This document shows positions 50,179-58,577 of a stretch of DNA of 64,000 bases, in pieces. This stretch comes from Sporomusa termitida (GTDB lineage Bacteria > Bacillota > Negativicutes > Sporomusales > Sporomusaceae). The notes beneath the pieces were generated by a model that was not told the DNA's origin, did no database searches, and worked only from the letters and a program-made list of their open reading frames with translations. Position 1 is the stretch's first letter. Every line of letters starts with the position of its first letter. The position numbers and the translations under genes are program-made. The stretch lies in the NCBI RefSeq assembly GCF_007641255.1, contig NZ_CP036259.1:3908501-3972500 (forward strand), given 5' to 3'.

Positions 50179-52557
50179 CTACTGCAGTAACCAAAATTGT
50201 TTTAGGGCCGCGCCAATCCGGCTAACACTATTTGTGCGTACGGCGCCTTGCCATTCCCGGGGAAAGAGCCGCTTATACCGGGCTTGCGAAAACCGTTCAT
50301 CAATAAGCAGAACCAGTCCCCGGTCCTGCTCGGTACGGATTACCCGCCCTGCGGCCTGCAAAACCTTGTTCATCCCCGGATAGACATAGGCGTACTCAAA
50401 CCCCTGGCGGTTATTCTGATTAAACCACTGTCTGATAATCTCCCGCTCCAGGCAGACCTTCGGCAGCCCCACACCAACAATGACAGCGCCAACCAGCCGC
50501 TCACCGGTCAGATCAATGCCCTCACCAAATACGCCGCCAAGAACGGCAAACCCCACCAGGGTTTCGGTACTGTCAGCAGAGAACTGCGCCAGAAAGCCGG
50601 CGCGCTCGGCTTCCGTCATCTCACCGGTCTGTTTGCTAACGCTGATACGTGGGTTTTGCAGGCAAAACCGCCGGCCTACTTCCTCCATATACCGGTAAGA
50701 TGGCAGGAATACCAGATAATTTCCGGTTTTAGCCGTAATTGCGGCGGTAATGCTGTCGACAATTACGTCATAGGTCTGGGCTCTGGTTTTGTAGGTTGTA
50801 CTGATATGATCGGCGACCAGAAGCCTTAGATTGCCGGCGGCAAACGGCGACGGCACCGCAATTCTGCCATCACCCTCCCCGCCCCCTAAGATCTCAAAAA
50901 AGTAATCGACCGGGGTAAGGGTAGCGGAAAAGAAGACGGTCGCCCGCCCCCGCAGCCCCGCCTGCCGCAGCAGCTCCGCCGGATTAACGCAAAACAGTTT
51001 AAGTTTTACATCTTTATCGATTTTTTCGGCATAGGTCACATACCGTTCATCATAGGTCTCGGCCGTACGCAAGAAAGCATTCGCCATAAAATAGCTATCC
51101 AAAAGCTCCTCCCGGAACTCGGCCTGCTCATTTTTGGCCAGCCACTTTTCGGCTAAATCCATAAATTTTCGCAATAAGGGCAAGACCTCGCTGCAGGCCT
51201 GTTCGCGCACAAAATAGTCTGTTTCCCCGGCTGCTGTCTTGTCTATGCATAGCTTCCCCAGCTTCAGCAAAAATGTATTGATCTTGCCGGCGGCCTTAGC
51301 CAGGGCAGGAAGCTTATTGTTAACGGTTTTTTTTATTCCCAGAAAGCTTTGCTTGGTTATCGCCGCGGAAAACATCTCCCGGGCCCGGTCAACAAGATTA
51401 TGGGCCTCATCAACCAGAAAGCAATATTGCCCGCTGTTTTCAGAAAAGAACCGTTTCAGATAGACCCTGGGATCGAACACATAATTATAGTCACAGATAA
51501 CGGCATCTGCCCAAAACGCCAGCTCCAGCGATAATTCAAAGGGACAAACCCGGTATTCCCGGGCGTACTGTTCAATAACTTCCCGGGTAAAAGCCGCCTC
51601 TGGCCAACAATGATGCAAGGCCGGCTTAATCCGGTCATAATAACCCGCGGCATAGGGACATTCCTCCGGTGTACAAGCCGAATCAGGCCTAAAACATATT
51701 TTATCCTTGGCAGTCAGGGTCAGGGTTTTACACTGCAAACCGGCCTGTCGCAGACGGTCAAAGGCAGCCTCGGCTAACTGCCGGGTTACCGTTTTCGCGG
51801 TGAGGAAAAATATTTTTTCCACATGCCCCAGTCCCAGGGCCTTAATGGCGGGAAATATAACGGCCATTGTCTTCCCTGTGCCGGTAGGCGCCTGGGCAAA
51901 TAACTTAACCCCCCCGCAGATCGTCTTATATACGGCAACAGATAACTGCCGCTGGCCCGGGCGAAATCCAGAAAACGGGAACCGCACCAGGCCGGCGGAG
52001 GCATCACGGCTTGCCGCCCAGTCGCCAAGCCGCTGGGCCCACATAGCATAGTCACTGATCAGCGCCTCAAAAAAAGCAGCCAGTTCCTGCACCGGATAGA
52101 TTTGCTTGAACAGCTTGGTTTCCAGGGTAGCGGCCTGGCAGTAGGTGAGCTGGACGCCAATCCGCTCCAGTTCATGCTGGACGGCATAGATGTAGGCGTA
52201 ACACTTCGCCTGGGCCCAGTGCAGTTGGTTATACCCGGCCTCAATCGTTTCCAGCTCCTGGGTAACAGACTTAATCTCATCAATGGTAATCTCCGCCAGG
52301 CCTGTTTCCGCTATTGTCGTAATTACGCCGTCTGCCCGCCCGCTAATCTGCAGGACAAGATCAGCCCACGTGACTGTTATTGCCAGGCTGACCTCCGGCT
52401 GATACTCGGAAGTCTGGGCCTGCTGGAGCTTACGGTGGATTTTAGCCCCGTCAGCCAGGCGTGAGCTGCCGGTAAAGGCTGCCACCAGGTCACCTGCTCT
52501 AAGTACAAACTCAACTAAATTGCGGACCGAGGTCTTAATTACTTTATTCTCAGACAT
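50179..52557 (-). CDS. PD-(D/E)XK nuclease-like plus XPD/DinG-type iron-sulfur helicase
   Basis: A 792-residue fusion. Residues 1-180 have a PD-(D/E)XK pattern (GRADGVI, then EITIDEIKSV and QAKCYAYIYA). Residues 200-790 are a superfamily 2 helicase of the XPD group: FRPGQRQLS, APTGTGKTMA, FLVDEAHNLVDRA (DEAH), SATLTPVDYFFEIL, GEGIDLTGERL and QAAGRVIRTEQDRG. Cysteines in CFRPDSACTPEECPY and RVCPFELSLE likely bind a 4Fe-4S cluster. It resembles bacterial DNA-repair helicases; the substrate is unknown. Minus strand, 68 bases before dbpA. Confidence 0.9.
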   Translation of the reverse strand: MSENKVIKTSVRNLVEFVLRAGDLVAAFTGSSRLADGAKIHRKLQQAQTSEYQPEVSLAITVTWADLVLQISGRADGVITTIAETGLAEITIDEIKSVTQELETIEAGYNQLHWAQAKCYAYIYAVQHELERIGVQLTYCQAATLETKLFKQIYPVQELAAFFEALISDYAMWAQRLGDWAASRDASAGLVRFPFSGFRPGQRQLSVAVYKTICGGVKLFAQAPTGTGKTMAVIFPAIKALGLGHVEKIFFLTAKTVTRQLAEAAFDRLRQAGLQCKTLTLTAKDKICFRPDSACTPEECPYAAGYYDRIKPALHHCWPEAAFTREVIEQYAREYRVCPFELSLELAFWADAVICDYNYVFDPRVYLKRFFSENSGQYCFLVDEAHNLVDRAREMFSAAITKQSFLGIKKTVNNKLPALAKAAGKINTFLLKLGKLCIDKTAAGETDYFVREQACSEVLPLLRKFMDLAEKWLAKNEQAEFREELLDSYFMANAFLRTAETYDERYVTYAEKIDKDVKLKLFCVNPAELLRQAGLRGRATVFFSATLTPVDYFFEILGGGEGDGRIAVPSPFAAGNLRLLVADHISTTYKTRAQTYDVIVDSITAAITAKTGNYLVFLPSYRYMEEVGRRFCLQNPRISVSKQTGEMTEAERAGFLAQFSADSTETLVGFAVLGGVFGEGIDLTGERLVGAVIVGVGLPKVCLEREIIRQWFNQNNRQGFEYAYVYPGMNKVLQAAGRVIRTEQDRGLVLLIDERFSQARYKRLFPREWQGAVRTNSVSRIGAALKQFWLLQ

Positions 52558-52594
52558 AAACGCTTGCCCTCTTGCTTTTGTGTTTTAGCGCTGT

Positions 52595-52657
52595 CAGTAG
52601 CAGCTTTACCGGCAGACAAGCTCCTGGCTGCAGCGTTTGTCTGCGTAAAAGCTACTG
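52595..52657. other. long imperfect hairpin upstream of the helicase gene
   Basis: CAGTAGC, TTTAC and GCAGACAA on the left pair with TTGTCTGC, GTAAA and GCTACTG on the right with small bulges. It lies 40-100 bases before the helicase start, with no U-tract. Confidence 0.45.
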
Positions 52658-52726
52658 GTTGTGAAGCAGCCCTTTCCTACCCCCACTGTATAGCCAGTCT
52701 CGGAAATTGTCAATGAGGGCACACAC

Positions 52727-52771
52727 TAAAACGCCCTTAACGCAGCGGCATAAGCAGCTTTAGTTAAGGGC
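52727..52771 (-). terminator. terminator of the 82-residue protein gene
   Basis: CGCCCTTAAC and GTTAAGGGCG pair around a 21-base loop, followed by TTTTAG on the minus strand. Confidence 0.75.
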
Positions 52772-52779
52772 GCTCCAAT

Positions 52780-53028
52780 TTACAGCTTTTCGTTGGAAGT
52801 TATCTGTACTGCCAGCTCACCTTTGGCTGACCGCTTGATTACGCCTTTCTTGCCGGCGCCGTCATCCACAGTTATGGCCTGCAGGTTATGGGCCATCAGG
52901 AAGTTAAGCACATCCTGTTTAATAAAGGCTTCCCAGTTAAGTTTCTGCGTATTGGCGTCATTTTGATTGAGAATGTCTTGATTCACTACAATATCCTCCC
53001 CGAATTCAACATTGAGCAAAATATGCAT
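52780..53028 (-). CDS. hypothetical protein, 82 residues
   Basis: Open frame reading MHILLNVEFGEDIVVNQDIL, then a helical part (KLNWEAFIKQDVLNFLMAHNLQAITVDD) and a basic strand region ending IKRSAKGELAVQITSNEKL. Another ATG five codons upstream (53043) is possible; neither has a strong ribosome site. It has its own terminator. No family recognised. Confidence 0.6.
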   Translation of the reverse strand: MHILLNVEFGEDIVVNQDILNQNDANTQKLNWEAFIKQDVLNFLMAHNLQAITVDDGAGKKGVIKRSAKGELAVQITSNEKL

Positions 53029-53143
53029 TGTAAAAGCACGCATACTTTGCTCTTTGCATTATACTCAACATTGGCGCGCTTGCCTAGAGGGTAAATGGGG
53101 CGCCAGTGCCGCATTCGGGCTTATTATTCGGGTTACTCATTGG

Positions 53144-55171
53144 TCATAACTTAAATTTCTCTACAGCTTCCTGCAAATCAGCCGCCAATTTCGCCAGATT
53201 ATTGCTGGAGGAAGCGATTTCCTCCATGGATGCCGACTGTTCCTCAGTCGCTGCCGATACCGTCTGGACCTCGCCGTTATTTTTTTTGTTCACCTGGTCG
53301 ATTTCCTGGATAGAGGTTACCAAGGTCCGGCTGCCCTCGGCCATTTGGTTTATGGCTTCCGATATTTCCTTGATTTGCGCGGAAAGCTGCATGATCGCCC
53401 CGACAATTTTTTGGAAGGTTTCTCCGGCTGTGTCTACAACAGCAATCCCTTCTTTGATCCCTGACGCTCCGGCCTGGGTTGCAGCTACGGCCTGATCCAT
53501 GTTGACCTGATTCTTTTGAATCAGCTCCCCGATCTGGTGCGCCGCCTGGTTCGATTCTTCCGCCAGTTTCCGGACTTCTTCCGCCACCACGGCAAAACCC
53601 CGTCCATACTCGCCCGCTCTGGCGGCTTCAATGGCGGCGTTTAACGCCAGCAGGTTGGTTTGGCCGGCAATATTGGAGATAAGACTGACAATCTCCCTGA
53701 TGGCTTGCGACCCTTGCGCCAGTTCGGTTATGGCCGCCTGAACGGCTTCAGATCCCTGACCAATCTTGTTCATTTGTCCCACAGCCTGTTCCACCGCCTG
53801 GCGTCCCTGCTCCGCCTCCTGGGCGGTGTTGCCGGCAATTTCAGCTGCTTCCTGCATAGTGGCGGAAATTTCTTCAGCCCGCACTGATATTTGACTGGAA
53901 ACAACACTGATCTGACTGGACAAACCGGCCTGTTGCTCTGCCCCCTGGGCCATCTCGGTAATCGAGACGGCCATCTGGTTGGCAGCCTCAGCCGACTGCT
54001 GGGCGCTGGCTGTCAGTTCCTCACTGGAAGCCGCTACTTGTTCGGCCTGCAACTGTACTTTGGTAACCAAATTCCGCAAATTGTTCCTCATCGTGCGAAA
54101 TCCCTGCGCCAATTGCCCAATCTCATCCGCCGATTGAACTGATGCCTGCAGTTCCCGGAAATCGCCCCCGGCTAACAGCAGGCACTCATCCCTGATAAGT
54201 TGAATCGGTCCGGCAAACCGTTTGCTGAGAACAACAACAAAGATTACGGCAACAATGGTAAATACCAATGATACCAAGAGAACCGTTCTTGCCAGGCCGG
54301 ATGCCGCTTTAGTCAGTTCAGCCGCCGGAGCCGCAACAACAGTAATCCAACGCTGACCGCCCGGCAAATTTACCGGCGTGAAAACACCTGTCTGCTTAAT
54401 GTTGCCAAAGCGATATTCTCCCACCGCCGGCTGGTCCAAACTGGCCTGAAACAGATGCAGCAGCTTATCATCCAGTTCCGTTTCTTTTAACTTGAGTTCG
54501 GGATCAACTTGTTTTTTGCTAAGATCGAGTTTATTGACAATTTCCGGCATTGTCGGGTGAGCAATGAGCAAGCCGCTGTCATCGCAAACAAACCCATATC
54601 CGCTGTCGGCAAATTTCACCCCTTGCATCAACTTCGATAATCCTTCTAACGAATAATTTCCAACTAACACTCCCGTCAATTTGCCCCCATTGAATACGGG
54701 AACAGCCAAATTAACAGCTGCTTTCCCTGTTGCCCGTGCAATTAACGGTTCAGATGCATAAGCCTTTTGCGTATCGACTACTTTTCTAAAATATTCACGA
54801 TCGCCAAGCTTGGCAGTACTACCGTCGAGTCTGACAGCCAATCCATCCAAATAGATAAACGCGACATTGTCAAATACCCCGACCCGCTGCTTGGTTTCAG
54901 CCATCATGGCAATCATTTGCGCTCTATCGTTTGCATTTTGCATTACCGGAACACTAGCCAGATCTTCCAAATGTGTCATAAGCTTCATAACATTGGCCTG
55001 TAGACGGTTAGCATAATCATTACCGACGGCAACAGCGGTTGCCTCGGTGCTAATTGCCAAAGATTGCTTCGATAAATAGTAACTAACTGTTGACAGTATG
55101 CCAAATGACAGAATAAAGAATGGCAGCAACATCATCAGGAGTTTTTTTCGTATACTGTTGTTAATTTGCAA
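53144..55171 (-). CDS. methyl-accepting chemotaxis protein with double Cache sensor
   Basis: A 675-residue receptor. First membrane helix at residues 11-31, a ~250-residue extracytoplasmic dCache_1 sensor ([64 protein letters not shown]), a second helix near 290-312, a HAMP region, and a signalling domain whose tip contains [32 protein letters not shown]. Start is TTG with GAGG upstream. The ligand is unknown; dCache receptors often bind amino acids or organic acids. Confidence 0.95.
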   Translation of the reverse strand: MQINNSIRKKLLMMLLPFFILSFGILSTVSYYLSKQSLAISTEATAVAVGNDYANRLQANVMKLMTHLEDLASVPVMQNANDRAQMIAMMAETKQRVGVFDNVAFIYLDGLAVRLDGSTAKLGDREYFRKVVDTQKAYASEPLIARATGKAAVNLAVPVFNGGKLTGVLVGNYSLEGLSKLMQGVKFADSGYGFVCDDSGLLIAHPTMPEIVNKLDLSKKQVDPELKLKETELDDKLLHLFQASLDQPAVGEYRFGNIKQTGVFTPVNLPGGQRWITVVAAPAAELTKAASGLARTVLLVSLVFTIVAVIFVVVLSKRFAGPIQLIRDECLLLAGGDFRELQASVQSADEIGQLAQGFRTMRNNLRNLVTKVQLQAEQVAASSEELTASAQQSAEAANQMAVSITEMAQGAEQQAGLSSQISVVSSQISVRAEEISATMQEAAEIAGNTAQEAEQGRQAVEQAVGQMNKIGQGSEAVQAAITELAQGSQAIREIVSLISNIAGQTNLLALNAAIEAARAGEYGRGFAVVAEEVRKLAEESNQAAHQIGELIQKNQVNMDQAVAATQAGASGIKEGIAVVDTAGETFQKIVGAIMQLSAQIKEISEAINQMAEGSRTLVTSIQEIDQVNKKNNGEVQTVSAATEEQSASMEEIASSSNNLAKLAADLQEAVEKFKL

Positions 55172-55657
55172 TTTACTGTCCTCATTTCCGTTTATATTTT
55201 TGTATTTATGCCTACAGCATGGCAGACAAGCTTACTCTTCACATCCCTTCTGTTTTGTACGTTCAGTTCCCCTTTTATATAAAGCCTCTCCCGAGGCCAC
55301 CTGTTAAGGTTGCCGTAATTGCAATTAGTCTTAGATATAAAGATACGATAAAATTCGACAATTTCCTTTGTTTTAGGACCATCCTGGTAAAAAAATATAT
55401 AATATTATTAATTTAAATATGTTTTCTTAGAATATAGGATTTTTTGCCCCTTTATTAGTGAACTCAGATGCAACCACTTCTCATTCCTCAGGCATCAAAT
55501 CGCAAACGACAGGCAGGCTGCCATGCGGCCTTCCTGTTCGTTTGCGATTTAGTTACGCATCTATTCATTGCCAAGCCCCATCAAGCCGCCTTCGGCTTAT
55601 TATGCGGCCTGATACAAAAAGAACTGCGCCGGCTGTAGGGCACAGAACAACGACAAC
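55172..55657. other. gene-free stretch with a large palindrome
   Basis: About 485 bases. The left part is AT-rich and presumably holds the chemotaxis receptor promoter. A long palindrome lies at 55497-55551 (listed separately). No convincing coding frame. Confidence 0.5.
55497..55551. repeat. large palindrome
   Basis: AAATCGCAAACGA, CAGG and AGG on the left pair with CCT, CCTG and TCGTTTGCGATTT on the right around an 11-base loop with small internal loops. No U-tract on either side, so it is not a plain terminator. Confidence 0.7.
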
Positions 55658-55912
55658 TTAAGACTCCAATTTTTGAATTCGCCTGATTAACTCCTGTATC
55701 TGTTCACTCTCAGGTGGCGTTTGCTTTTCCGCCTGGTGCTGCTGCAATAGCTGCTTCTGGGCGGCGATAGCAAGCATGACACTGCCCAGGGCCTCAAAAA
55801 AGTTTCCCAGGGAATTGAGTTCATCCAGATCAAGGTCCTCGGCCCACAGGATTGCCAGAATTGCGGTAAGCGCACCAAGCTGATTAGGTCCAAGTTGAAA
55901 TAGTAATGCCAT
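55658..55912 (-). CDS. hypothetical membrane-associated protein, 84 residues
   Basis: The ATG at 55912 follows GGGGGGAGG by four bases. The first half is apolar (MALLFQLGPNQLGALTAILAIL), followed by an acidic turn WAEDLDLDELNSLGNFFEALGSVMLAIAAQ and a polar, glutamine-rich tail ending IRRIQKLES. An in-frame TTG at 55969 sits against its ribosome site and is less likely. No function known. Confidence 0.6.
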   Translation of the reverse strand: MALLFQLGPNQLGALTAILAILWAEDLDLDELNSLGNFFEALGSVMLAIAAQKQLLQQHQAEKQTPPESEQIQELIRRIQKLES

Positions 55913-56044
55913 GCAGCCTCCCCCCATTATCCAGGTTAGCCCGGTTATCTGCTGCAGATAATACTTCAACCTCTATATAGACTTACGCCAAAACAATGGC
56001 AGATATACCTGAATACTAGCGAATCAAAAAGAACGTCGTCCTTG

Positions 56045-56589
56045 CTTTCTCTACATCCATGTTACGGTCAAAGGGATGAGGACAAGACCTTCACCCGCCT
56101 GGCCGTGGGGTTTCAATACATCCATGTTACGGTCAAAGATGGAAAAACTTAAAACTTGCTCCGCAGATTATTTGTTTCAATACATCCATGTTACGGTCAA
56201 AGTGGCTAACAATACCATAGGGTAATGTCGGTGGTCCTGTTTCAATACATCCATGTTACGGTCAAAGCAAGATTAATATACTCAGTGGTCAGGTAGATTG
56301 CTTGTTTCAATACATCCATGTTACGGTCAAAGATACCGTAAGGTTCCAGTGGCGGCGCTGCTGGTTGAGTTTCAATACATCCATGTTACGGTCAAAGGGC
56401 GGCGCTTTTTGTGCCTTCTCCGACCGCATCAAGTTTCAATACATCCATGTTACGGTCAAAGGTATTCAATTACTTCAGAATCTCCAGATACACTTGTTTC
56501 AATACATCCATGTTACGGTCAAAGCAGGCTCGATTTGTACTGCAAGAATCAAATGTTATTGTTTCAATACATCCATGTTACGGTCAAAG
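56045..56589 (-). CRISPR. CRISPR array, 9 repeats and 8 spacers
   Basis: 29-base repeats beginning GTTTCAATACATCC and ending TTACGGTCAAAG (plus strand) start at 56045, 56110, 56174, 56239, 56304, 56369, 56433, 56496 and 56561. Spacers are 34-36 bases. The repeat at 56045 is degenerate in its first seven bases. The reverse complement ends ATTGAAAC, the usual type I 5' handle, so the array is read on the minus strand with the leader at its right end beside cas2 and the degenerate repeat at the distal end. Confidence 0.97.
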
Positions 56590-56768
56590 GCTAGTAAAAT
56601 CAAGCTTTGCCAAAACACCTATAGCTATACAATACAATGTTTACAAGGGCTTAGCAATATTTTCCCAACCGGAGAGCAACATTTAATCAATTGCCTCAAA
56701 TTGCGCTTCATCCCTTATAGCTCTTGGACGCAAGCCTTGCCTAGAGATTAGGCCGGTTGGGAAAATTA
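56590..56768 (-). promoter_or_regulatory. CRISPR leader region with a 14-bp inverted repeat
   Basis: The 179 bases between array and cas2 are AT-rich near the array. ATTTTCCCAACCGG (56659-56672) and CCGGTTGGGAAAAT (56753-56766) are perfectly complementary, 80 bases apart; the right arm ends 2 bases from the cas2 stop. The array promoter probably lies here. Confidence 0.7.
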
Positions 56769-57050
56769 TTACAGTAGCATTGCTTCTTGATTATGGAGCC
56801 GAACGCCAATAACTTCTTCATCAAATACGTAATCGCCGGTCATTTTAAAAAGAGCTACAAAATCTACTTTTTTATCAATGACTTTTTGAAGTTCACTGCG
56901 AAGTTTAATTAAGTTTGCAGGAGTAATTTCGCCGCGAAAAACCGATTTTTGGAAAGGAACTAAATACTTTTTACATATCTTGAACACTTTTCCTACCCGC
57001 TTCTCACCAATATCATAGACAAGAATAACATAATTATAATTTTTTTCCAT
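56769..57050 (-). CDS. cas2: CRISPR-associated Cas2
   Basis: A 93-residue ferredoxin-fold protein. VILVYDIGEKRVGKVFKICKKYL holds the conserved aspartate, and SVFRGEITPANLIKLRSEL follows as in typical Cas2. It bridges two Cas1 dimers in the spacer-integration complex. GGAGG lies before the ATG and 8 bases separate it from cas1. Confidence 0.96.
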   Translation of the reverse strand: MEKNYNYVILVYDIGEKRVGKVFKICKKYLVPFQKSVFRGEITPANLIKLRSELQKVIDKKVDFVALFKMTGDYVFDEEVIGVRLHNQEAMLL

Positions 57051-57058
57051 AATATTGT

Positions 57059-58069
57059 TTACCTCCGGTCTTTTTCCAAAAAAGGGGTAAATGGCGTTCC
57101 CTCAACAACGTGCTTTTTCAGCTTGTAAGCATCATATTTGATCGCAGTCAGATAGCTTATCTTTCGCTTCATCGTGCCATGATCAAAGACCTGTTGTAAG
57201 CGTTCTTCCATGGCGGTAATGAATACATCACGTCCCGGTTCATTTAATAGGCAGTAATTATATTTCTTATCAAAGTGCTTACTGACCTGAATTCTTCGAT
57301 TGTTAACAACTTCAAAAATAGTACGAAAAACAATCAATGGTTTGAATGCTTCAGACAAGTCCAGGCTTAACGAAAAGCGGCGATCACTGGGCTCGTGCAA
57401 GAAGCTGATCGTCTGGTCCAGATGCGTATGATAGATTTGCGATATCGTTTTTGTATACAGGATTGTGTTACCGAAACTGACCAGTGCATTGATAGGATTG
57501 TCAGGAGGCCGTTTCACTCTGTGATTCATCACAAAATCCTCCGGCAAAATCAATTGAAACGTTTCATAAAAGCGCCGCCAAATCTCTCCCTCCAGACTTA
57601 ACAGAGTAGGAACCTTTTTAATTTTAGGCAATAAATCAGGTACTTCTTTTTTGAGCCAATCCAAATAGGGTTTGATTTCTTTATTGCCATGCTTAAAGTA
57701 ATGGTACAGTACCTCATGAATATTCGCCGCAATCGCGCCAACAAAAGCAACTGCAATCGGCAGGCGATTTTCCAAGCAGGCCTTCGCCTGCAAGAGCATC
57801 ACCTTACCACTCACCCGAGCCTCTTTGGGATAGAAAGTGCCGCGAAATTGTCCATAATAATCGAAAAAGTGAACTGTAATATTTGCCATTGATAAAAAGG
57901 TGAACAGCTTGCTATTCAAGGATATTTCATTTAGTAAATAAAGTTCTTTCAGACTATTTATCGGAATGTGCGTAATACCTTTTTCATTGCGAAATGTTAG
58001 TGAATTGTCTTCACGCCCTAAGGTGCCCGGCGTGCGAATATAGCGCGTAGTCGGAGCTGACTTTGCCAA
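57059..58069 (-). CDS. cas1: CRISPR-associated integrase Cas1
   Basis: A 336-residue Cas1 of the type I-B form. The metal site is seen as Glu in LEGEIWRRFYE, His in ISFLHEPSDRRFSLSLDLSE and the Asp that follows. Start is TTG, 8 bases after GGAGG; an ATG nearer that site is in another frame. Works with Cas2 and Cas4 to add spacers. Confidence 0.96.
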   Translation of the reverse strand: MAKSAPTTRYIRTPGTLGREDNSLTFRNEKGITHIPINSLKELYLLNEISLNSKLFTFLSMANITVHFFDYYGQFRGTFYPKEARVSGKVMLLQAKACLENRLPIAVAFVGAIAANIHEVLYHYFKHGNKEIKPYLDWLKKEVPDLLPKIKKVPTLLSLEGEIWRRFYETFQLILPEDFVMNHRVKRPPDNPINALVSFGNTILYTKTISQIYHTHLDQTISFLHEPSDRRFSLSLDLSEAFKPLIVFRTIFEVVNNRRIQVSKHFDKKYNYCLLNEPGRDVFITAMEERLQQVFDHGTMKRKISYLTAIKYDAYKLKKHVVEGTPFTPFLEKDRR

Positions 58070-58082
58070 CCTTCATCCCTCC

Positions 58083-58577
58083 TTAAATATAGCAATAAGC
58101 ATAGTACGCGCAGCGCTCACATTTCTTAGCGTAAATCGCCGGCACCGGCTTATCTTGTTGTAAGTACACTTCGATGTCGTCCAGCAGCCTAATTAATTCT
58201 GGTTCTGTACGCTTGTCTAACTCCAGTTCAACAGTTCTGTGATTTTGCTTGTTGCGCTCAATAAACTCCAATCTCCCTTTACGGTCCAAGCCCTTCTGCT
58301 TGAGTATGTACAGATAATACAGTGTCTGCCATTTTGTAGCCTCCACATCAGCATCCGATTTCTTCAGCTCCACAACATACTCTTCAGTCATTTTATCAAC
58401 TTTAATACCTTCAATTTGAATCTCCGTATTATTGCGTCCCTCGCTGCGAATTTCATGTAATATACGACCGGTACGCACATCTTCACTATCATCTTCAAAA
58501 TTCATCTTATGGGCAAACAGCCAGCACTGGCGTTTGCAATGGATATAATAATTAACAATGGTGCCTGTTATTCTCAT
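58083..58577 (-). CDS. cas4: CRISPR-associated nuclease Cas4
   Basis: A 164-residue RecB-like nuclease. The first cysteines are in YIHCKRQCWLF, the nuclease core in EYVVELKKSD with YYLYILKQKG, and the last cysteines in CERCAYYAYC, together binding an iron-sulfur cluster. The start overlaps the cas3 stop as ATGA. Trims prespacers before integration. Confidence 0.94.
   Translation of the reverse strand: MRITGTIVNYYIHCKRQCWLFAHKMNFEDDSEDVRTGRILHEIRSEGRNNTEIQIEGIKVDKMTEEYVVELKKSDADVEATKWQTLYYLYILKQKGLDRKGRLEFIERNKQNHRTVELELDKRTEPELIRLLDDIEVYLQQDKPVPAIYAKKCERCAYYAYCYI

Noticed and set aside
56302-56751. Plus-strand frames through the CRISPR array
   Set aside because: They arise from the repeats (FQYIHVTVK-type periodic text) and are not genes.
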